The notes under the pieces are model-generated. The model was not told the origin of the DNA. It made no database searches and saw nothing but the letters and a program-made list of their open reading frames with translations. Shown one piece after another: positions 14,001-17,829 of a stretch of DNA of 17,829 nt. The translations under genes and the position numbers were made by a program. The DNA is taken from the NCBI RefSeq assembly GCF_007095465.1, contig NZ_SDGL01000019.1, forward strand, positions 1-17,829. The letters run 5' to 3'. This DNA comes from Lactobacillus mulieris (GTDB taxonomy: Bacteria; Bacillota; Bacilli; Lactobacillales; Lactobacillaceae). How positions within the stretch are numbered: position 1 is the first letter of the stretch; each line of letters begins with the position of its first letter.

Positions 14001-17000
14001 CTTTAAATGTTAAAAAGAATGATACTGTAAATCCTGAAGATTTAATTGCTAACCGTGATGGGGATGCAAGCCAAGATGGTAAAACTTACACCAAGCTACC
14101 AGATGGTACTAAATATGACTGGCAAGGTACACCAATTTCTACTAAAGATGGTGGGGTAAAACGTGGTCAAGTTAAAGTAACTTATCCAGATGGAACAACT
14201 CAAGTAGTTGATGTTACTGTTAACGTTTATGAAGATGCTAACGTATCAACTGTAGTTGGTAAAGATATCAATGCTAAGTTGAATGAAGATTTAACTAATC
14301 GTGCAATTGACGCAATTGACAAGGATAAGTCAACTAATTTGCCAACTGATTCAAGTGCTTACACTTGGGCAAGCAAGGTTGATACTTCAACTAGCGGTGA
14401 CAAGCCAGCAACTGTAGTGGTAACTTATCCGGATGGTTCACAAAACAGTGTTAATGTTACTGTTCATGTTATTAGTGATGCAGATAAGTATAAAATTATT
14501 ACTCAAGACATTACTGTCCCAATAAACACTGATCTTACTAATCGTGCCAAAGATGGTATTGGCAATGCCGATAAGGCTTGGGGAACAACTCCACAGTTGC
14601 CAGACGGTACTACTTATGCTTGGGAAGGTGGAGTACCTAATACTAGTGTAACTAACAAGAAGATAGGCCATGTAAAAGTAACATTTCCAGATGGAAGTTC
14701 CCAAGTAGTTGAAGTAAATATTAATGTTACTGATAACCAAAAATCAGATGCTGAAAAGCATACTCTACAGCCAAATATTCAATATGCTTATGTTGGACAA
14801 GATATGAGCGATTCTAGTTATGCTAGAAAAGGTATTTTGAATGCTGATGAACAAACTGGGGCTACATTTAGATGGAGAAATGGATTCGTTCCAGATACTT
14901 CTAAGGCAGGCTGGACTACTGGTATTGTTGTAGTAACTTATCCAGACGGATCTATAAATGAACAAAAAGTTTGGGTAAATGTTCAAAGTGATGCTGATCG
15001 TTATCCAATTGAAACAACAACAATTACTGTAGCTAAAGGCACTAACATTAGTGATAAGAGCTGGGCAAGAAAGGGTGTTTACAACGCTGATCAAGCTGGT
15101 AAAGAAAATCCTCAATTGCCAGCCGGTACTGATGTGATTTGGTACAATGGTGCACCAGATACTTCTGCTCCTAAGCAAAAAGTTGGCTACGTTGAAGTAA
15201 CATTCCCAGATAATAGTCACAAAGTTGTACCAGTTACTGTTATTGTCACTGATAATGGGGAATCAGATGCTGAAAAGAATCCAATTGAAGGCCAAGACTT
15301 TTCAGTTTATGTCAATGAAACTCCGGATCCTCAAAAGGGAATTAAGGATTTCGATACCATTAAGAATGTTAAGAGTGTTACTTGGAAGGGGAATAACACA
15401 CCTGATACTTCAAAAGTTGGAGTTGTCCCAGCAACTGTTGTCGTAACTTACAACGATGATTCAAGCAACGAAGTAGCCATCAATATTACAGTAAAACAAA
15501 TGGCTGATGACTATAATCCACAGGGTGGAACTATCAAGGCTAGCTTGCATGAAGATTTATCTGGTACAAATCGTGCAGAAGATGCAATTACAAATACAAG
15601 TGATATGCCAGATGGCACTACTTATGCTTGGAAAGAAAAGGTAGATACAGAAACAGCTGGTTCAAAACCTGCAACACTTATTGTTACTTTCAAGGATGGT
15701 TCTTCTAAGGAAGTTCCTGTAACTGTTCAAGTTTCTAGTCTTGCAAATGACTACAAGGATAAAATTGATGTGCGGACAGATACTAGAACAATTGTTGCTA
15801 AGTGGAAAGATGATATCAAGAACTATCCAGCAGTAGATGGTATTGCTAATGCTAAAACTGAAACTACAACTGATGGTAAGAACTATCCAAACCTAACTCC
15901 AGTTCTTAAAGATCAAAATCCTGATACTGCAATTGTTTGGAAGAGTGCACCTGATTTATCTAAGACTGGATTGACTACTGGAATTGCTACAATTACCTTT
16001 AAAGATGGTTCAACTAGGGATGTTACTATTCCAGTAATGGTTAAGTCAGAAGCTGATTTGAATACACCAGACGTACAAACAATTAAGATTAATTCTGGTG
16101 AAAGTCCAAAGGCAGAAGATGGTGTAGCTAACTTACATAAAGATGCTACTAATCCACAATTACCAGCAGGAACTGATGTTAACTTCGATAAGCAAACAGA
16201 TGTTGATGACTTTGTAAAGCACGGCTTACCTGGTCAAACTAAAGAATTTTCAGCAACTGTAACTTATCCAGATGGTTCAAATGAAACAATCAGTATTCCA
16301 ATTCATATAAATGCTGATAATGAAGTCTATACTCCTGTTACTCAAGGCATTAAAGCCGCAAAAGGTACTTTACCTGAAGCTAAAGCTGGTATTGCCAACT
16401 TGAAAGATTCCGTAAAACAAGATGATAAAACTATTTCAGCTTTACCTGACGGAACTAATGTTGTTTGGGCAAATCCAGGCCAAGTCATGAGTGAATTAGG
16501 TAAGATGACTACTGGACAAACTAAGGAATTGGATGCTGTAGTAATTTATCCAGATAAAACCACTGCTAACGTTAAAATTCCAGTAACTATTGCTAATGAC
16601 GCTGATACTTATCCTATCGTTAAGCAACCTATCGTTTTACCAGATAGAACATTACCTGAAAATGCTGATGATGGATTAGCTAACCTACATAAAGCAATTG
16701 ACTTTAAGACTCCACAACTTCCTGATGGCACTCATGCTGAATGGAAAGACAAGACTGCAGCTCAAGAAATTGTTAAGAATATGACTCCAGGTGATACAGT
16801 TTCAATTCCAGCAGATGTTGTCTTCCCAGACGGTTCAATTAAGAGTGAAGGTATGGATGTTATCGTTCACTTACATGGTCAAGCAGATGATGTTGATATT
16901 AAGACTCAACCAGTTGACTTGAACAAGGATGGTTCACTCCCAGACGCTAAAAAGGGTATTCAAGATGTTGATAATATTCCACATCTTAAACGAGTTGATT

Positions 17001-17829
17001 GGAGTAAAGATAAAGATGGTACTCCTGCTTCAGACTTGGTTAAGGGTATGAAACCAGGTGAAACTAGAGAAGTTCCAGCCACTGTAACATTTGATGATGG
17101 TTCAACTAAAGATGTAACTATCCCAGTACACATGCATGGTCAAGCAGATGACTATGATGTTCAAACACAAAAGGTAAATACTGATCACAATGGTCAATTA
17201 CCTGAAAAAGCTAAAGATGGTATTAAGAACTATGATGAGTTACCAAAAGACACTACAGTGGAATGGGGTAAAGATGCTCAAAAGACAGTTGACCAAACTA
17301 AACCAGGTACTGATGTTGATGTTCCAGCAACTGTTACCTTCCCAGATGGTTCAAAGAAGGAAGTAACTATTCCAGTTCACAAGTATGGTATTAGTGATGA
17401 TGCAACTATTACTCCTAAAAAGGTACCAACTGATGACGGTAGTTTGCCAGATGCTTCAGAAGGTATTGATCACGTAAGCTTTACCGATGGCCCAGATAAG
17501 ACCCCAGCTCAAATTATTGCTGATGGTGGTCGAATTGAATGGGGCGATGATGCTGCAGATATGGTTAAGAACCTTAAGCCAGGTCAAAGTGTTGATGGTG
17601 TTCCAATTCGAGTAATATTCAGAGATGGTTCTGAAAAGAATGTTACTATAACAGTAAAACGTCCTGGTCAAGCAGATGAATATGGTGACAAGATAGAAAC
17701 TCAAACTGTCAAGACAGATGACAAGGGCAAGTTACCAGCAACTGCCGATGATGGAATTAAGAACTTAGGTGACTTACCAGAAGGAACTCACGCAAGTTGG
17801 GGTGAAGGTGCACAAAACTTAGTAGACCA
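11036..17829 (+). CDS. Giant YSIRK-signal surface adhesin with Rib-like repeats (3' end cut by window)
   Basis: One frame stays open for 2,264 codons to the window end; I translated it throughout and found no stop. Residues 22-33 (FSLRKLSVGLVS) form a YSIRK-G/S export signal, with probable cleavage after AKA at residue 51. Residues 52-160 are a Ser/Thr/Asn/Ala-rich low-complexity stalk. Residues about 163-715 begin VSNWNDFDRAL and contain repeated short beta strands, typical of the pectate-lyase-like beta-helix heads of lactobacillus adhesins. Residues about 715-800 look Ig-like (ITGEGQGFTDNGAQLKGSV). From about 803 onward come Rib-like domains of 80-100 residues, each ending in a YPDGS-type hairpin and a V.V.V strand. 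A C-terminal LPXTG sortase anchor is expected beyond the window. Likely role: adhesion to host surfaces or other cells. Binding partner unknown. Confidence 0.93.
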   Translation, partial: MLSKNNKKMRAMKMATDRQQHFSLRKLSVGLVSVLMGTTVFLTSQSITAKADTLPVTTSSTSSSADNTSQEASSESSATNESKVASSSSQSTESEASTSQSSNNSQNTSKDEVATNQATSAESSNTDSQVANNNTTELKVSGTERAANTDALAESKATNDASVQEVSNWNDFDRALRNSTISTININADFSSNNYQNNVSRYNIASRTLTINGNGHTVDMGSIGYYMNPAGNKTADWTINNGTFFSKSATGPFAFLTGYDRNSKIAEASGAVHRITLNDVTIYAGQAAYAVNAEIVLSGTDNLNSGASYYSTLANKTIYTETGGNRSGVEAQWITISPNANVTVNTDHGAVLTTERSDSNNRKIEVGENATLNANYLHTTYGLPDNGTKVAVLSNGADYGTVIFHAGSNATFSMPNNRVTNLNGNGNSSWGDGSVLYLGAANTTIEKGATVTLNNPKEAQTDNSIFLRNDGTQLNVFGKLIINDGARDYTLRMDNKVTLNVGQKLSDSDFSTDNGQMIINRDGDFYLNNDGGALSLWGPITVNVNSGARLEVNSTGINNVRGSGNSQALLRVGGSSKLNVYKRGTFILRDSSNGTLSLVNQYGANGNFNFDNTADVIFDISQNGSKNSRIFSLPGQLVATNDSVRAMLNPTSSITNMGTFKRVQLPLNGSGTITGTTLHSEYQQAGYNNIVSINNAIRNGQLRYLEFSTREVNKPSITGEGQGFTDNGAQLKGSVVDESTDTGAVAVVYDSNNNELGRGNVDDNGNFTINLAKPLLNKEGVRVRIETPRGAGAFATTVAPLGPTVKSPITVGRDQNLVGQDASQYITNKDAISNLKPGSTTFTDSDYEPTFSKATWKSVDFDKKQGVITVTYKDNTTTDLTVDLNVKDVITDADKYTPEAGTIKVDNSHKLDGDDAYDAITNHDSLPADKTTGYNWVVDDTHPAVDTTKPGDHKGYVQVTYEDGSKSDPVEVTVHVIGDNEKYNAVSKTLNVKKNDTVNPEDLIANRDGDASQDGKTYTKLPDGTKYDWQGTPISTKDGGVKRGQVKVTYPDGTTQVVDVTVNVYEDANVSTVVGKDINAKLNEDLTNRAIDAIDKDKSTNLPTDSSAYTWASKVDTSTSGDKPATVVVTYPDGSQNSVNVTVHVISDADKYKIITQDITVPINTDLTNRAKDGIGNADKAWGTTPQLPDGTTYAWEGGVPNTSVTNKKIGHVKVTFPDGSSQVVEVNINVTDNQKSDAEKHTLQPNIQYAYVGQDMSDSSYARKGILNADEQTGATFRWRNGFVPDTSKAGWTTGIVVVTYPDGSINEQKVWVNVQSDADRYPIETTTITVAKGTNISDKSWARKGVYNADQAGKENPQLPAGTDVIWYNGAPDTSAPKQKVGYVEVTFPDNSHKVVPVTVIVTDNGESDAEKNPIEGQDFSVYVNETPDPQKGIKDFDTIKNVKSVTWKGNNTPDTSKVGVVPATVVVTYNDDSSNEVAINITVKQMADDYNPQGGTIKASLHEDLSGTNRAEDAITNTSDMPDGTTYAWKEKVDTETAGSKPATLIVTFKDGSSKEVPVTVQVSSLANDYKDKIDVRTDTRTIVAKWKDDIKNYPAVDGIANAKTETTTDGKNYPNLTPVLKDQNPDTAIVWKSAPDLSKTGLTTGIATITFKDGSTRDVTIPVMVKSEADLNTPDVQTIKINSGESPKAEDGVANLHKDATNPQLPAGTDVNFDKQTDVDDFVKHGLPGQTKEFSATVTYPDGSNETISIPIHINADNEVYTPVTQGIKAAKGTLPEAKAGIANLKDSVKQDDKTISALPDGTNVVWANPGQVMSELGKMTTGQTKELDAVVIYPDKTTANVKIPVTIANDADTYPIVKQPIVLPDRTLPENADDGLANLHKAIDFKTPQLPDGTHAEWKDKTAAQEIVKNMTPGDTVSIPADVVFPDGSIKSEGMDVIVHLHGQADDVDIKTQPVDLNKDGSLPDAKKGIQDVDNIPHLKRVDWSKDKDGTPASDLVKGMKPGETREVPATVTFDDGSTKDVTIPVHMHGQADDYDVQTQKVNTDHNGQLPEKAKDGIKNYDELPKDTTVEWGKDAQKTVDQTKPGTDVDVPATVTFPDGSKKEVTIPVHKYGISDDATITPKKVPTDDGSLPDASEGIDHVSFTDGPDKTPAQIIADGGRIEWGDDAADMVKNLKPGQSVDGVPIRVIFRDGSEKNVTITVKRPGQADEYGDKIETQTVKTDDKGKLPATADDGIKNLGDLPEGTHASWGEGAQNLVD
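13709..17829 (+). repeat. Array of at least 16 diverged Rib-like repeats in the adhesin
   Basis: Units begin at about residues 892, 979, 1067, 1148, 1238, 1319, 1411, 1490, 1570, 1672, 1760, 1855, 1948, 2035, 2118 and 2211; another, more diverged unit occupies 803-890. Spacing is 79-102 residues. Units 1-9 open with a D-A-D/E-K-Y-type boundary and carry a Tyr/Thr-x-Trp strand and VDTS turn. Units 10-16 carry a LPEA..GI.NL segment and often open with GQADDY. At the DNA level only short blocks are identical, for example GGTCAAGCAGATGA at 16877, 17138 and 17666, so this is not a recently amplified array. Confidence 0.85.

Noticed and set aside
14765..15220. 151-codon minus-strand open frame within the adhesin
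   Set aside because: It is a shadow of the uninterrupted 2,264-codon plus-strand frame; its Ser/Ile/Tyr-rich product shows no domain.
13709..17829. Tandem DNA repeat or CRISPR-like array in the last 4 kb
   Set aside because: The periodicity is at protein level (80-100 residues) within one open frame; identical DNA blocks are only about 14-17 bases long.

Overview
The window looks like chromosomal DNA from a low-GC lactic acid bacterium, most likely Lactobacillus sensu stricto and perhaps near the gasseri/johnsonii group. The species guess is an inference. It rests on the AT-rich codon use, strong AGGAGG-type ribosome binding sites, the tsaB-rimI-tsaD order, and a giant YSIRK-signal surface protein with Rib-like repeats. 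No tRNA, rRNA, CRISPR array, insertion sequence or phage gene was seen.

Bases 1-2354 (+) hold a housekeeping operon for tRNA t6A modification (tsaB, cut by the window start, and tsaD) with a rimI-type acetyltransferase between them, closed by a strong terminator. Bases 2376-3797 (+) are a self-contained unit: a QorB-like NAD(P)H:quinone oxidoreductase and an Rrf2-family regulator that probably controls it, with their own promoter and terminator. Bases 3818-5408 (+) pair an MccF-like S66 serine peptidase with a GNAT acetyltransferase. The same two enzyme classes detoxify microcin C-type peptide-nucleotides elsewhere. A 37-codon gene of unknown function follows, and a perfect 28-bp palindrome then serves as a shared terminator for both strands.

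Bases 5658-7226 (-) carry a SteT-like serine/threonine exchanger. Its leader encodes a 23-residue peptide with a serine/threonine cluster, followed by mutually exclusive hairpins and an intrinsic terminator just before the gene. This has the architecture of a trp-type transcription attenuator, which would make the transporter respond to charged Ser/Thr tRNA. It is the most interesting regulatory element in the window.

Bases 7244-10712 (-) are a tightly coupled four-gene exopolysaccharide operon: a four-helix membrane protein with a badly degenerate GGDEF domain, a 52-residue membrane protein overlapping both neighbours, a processive family 2 glycosyltransferase, and a GH8 glycanase. It resembles a reduced Bacillus subtilis ydaJKLMN / Listeria pss cluster without its BcsB-like member.

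Bases 10713-11035 are a divergent regulatory region with an 8-G homopolymer and candidate promoters both ways. From 11036 to the window end (+), one uninterrupted frame of 2,264 codons encodes a huge cell-surface adhesin: YSIRK signal peptide, Ser/Thr/Asn-rich stalk, beta-helix-like adhesive head, an Ig-like module and at least 16 diverged Rib-like repeats. The stop codon and any LPXTG anchor lie outside the window. Polysaccharide production and the adhesin thus form a neighbouring, divergently transcribed cell-surface locus.
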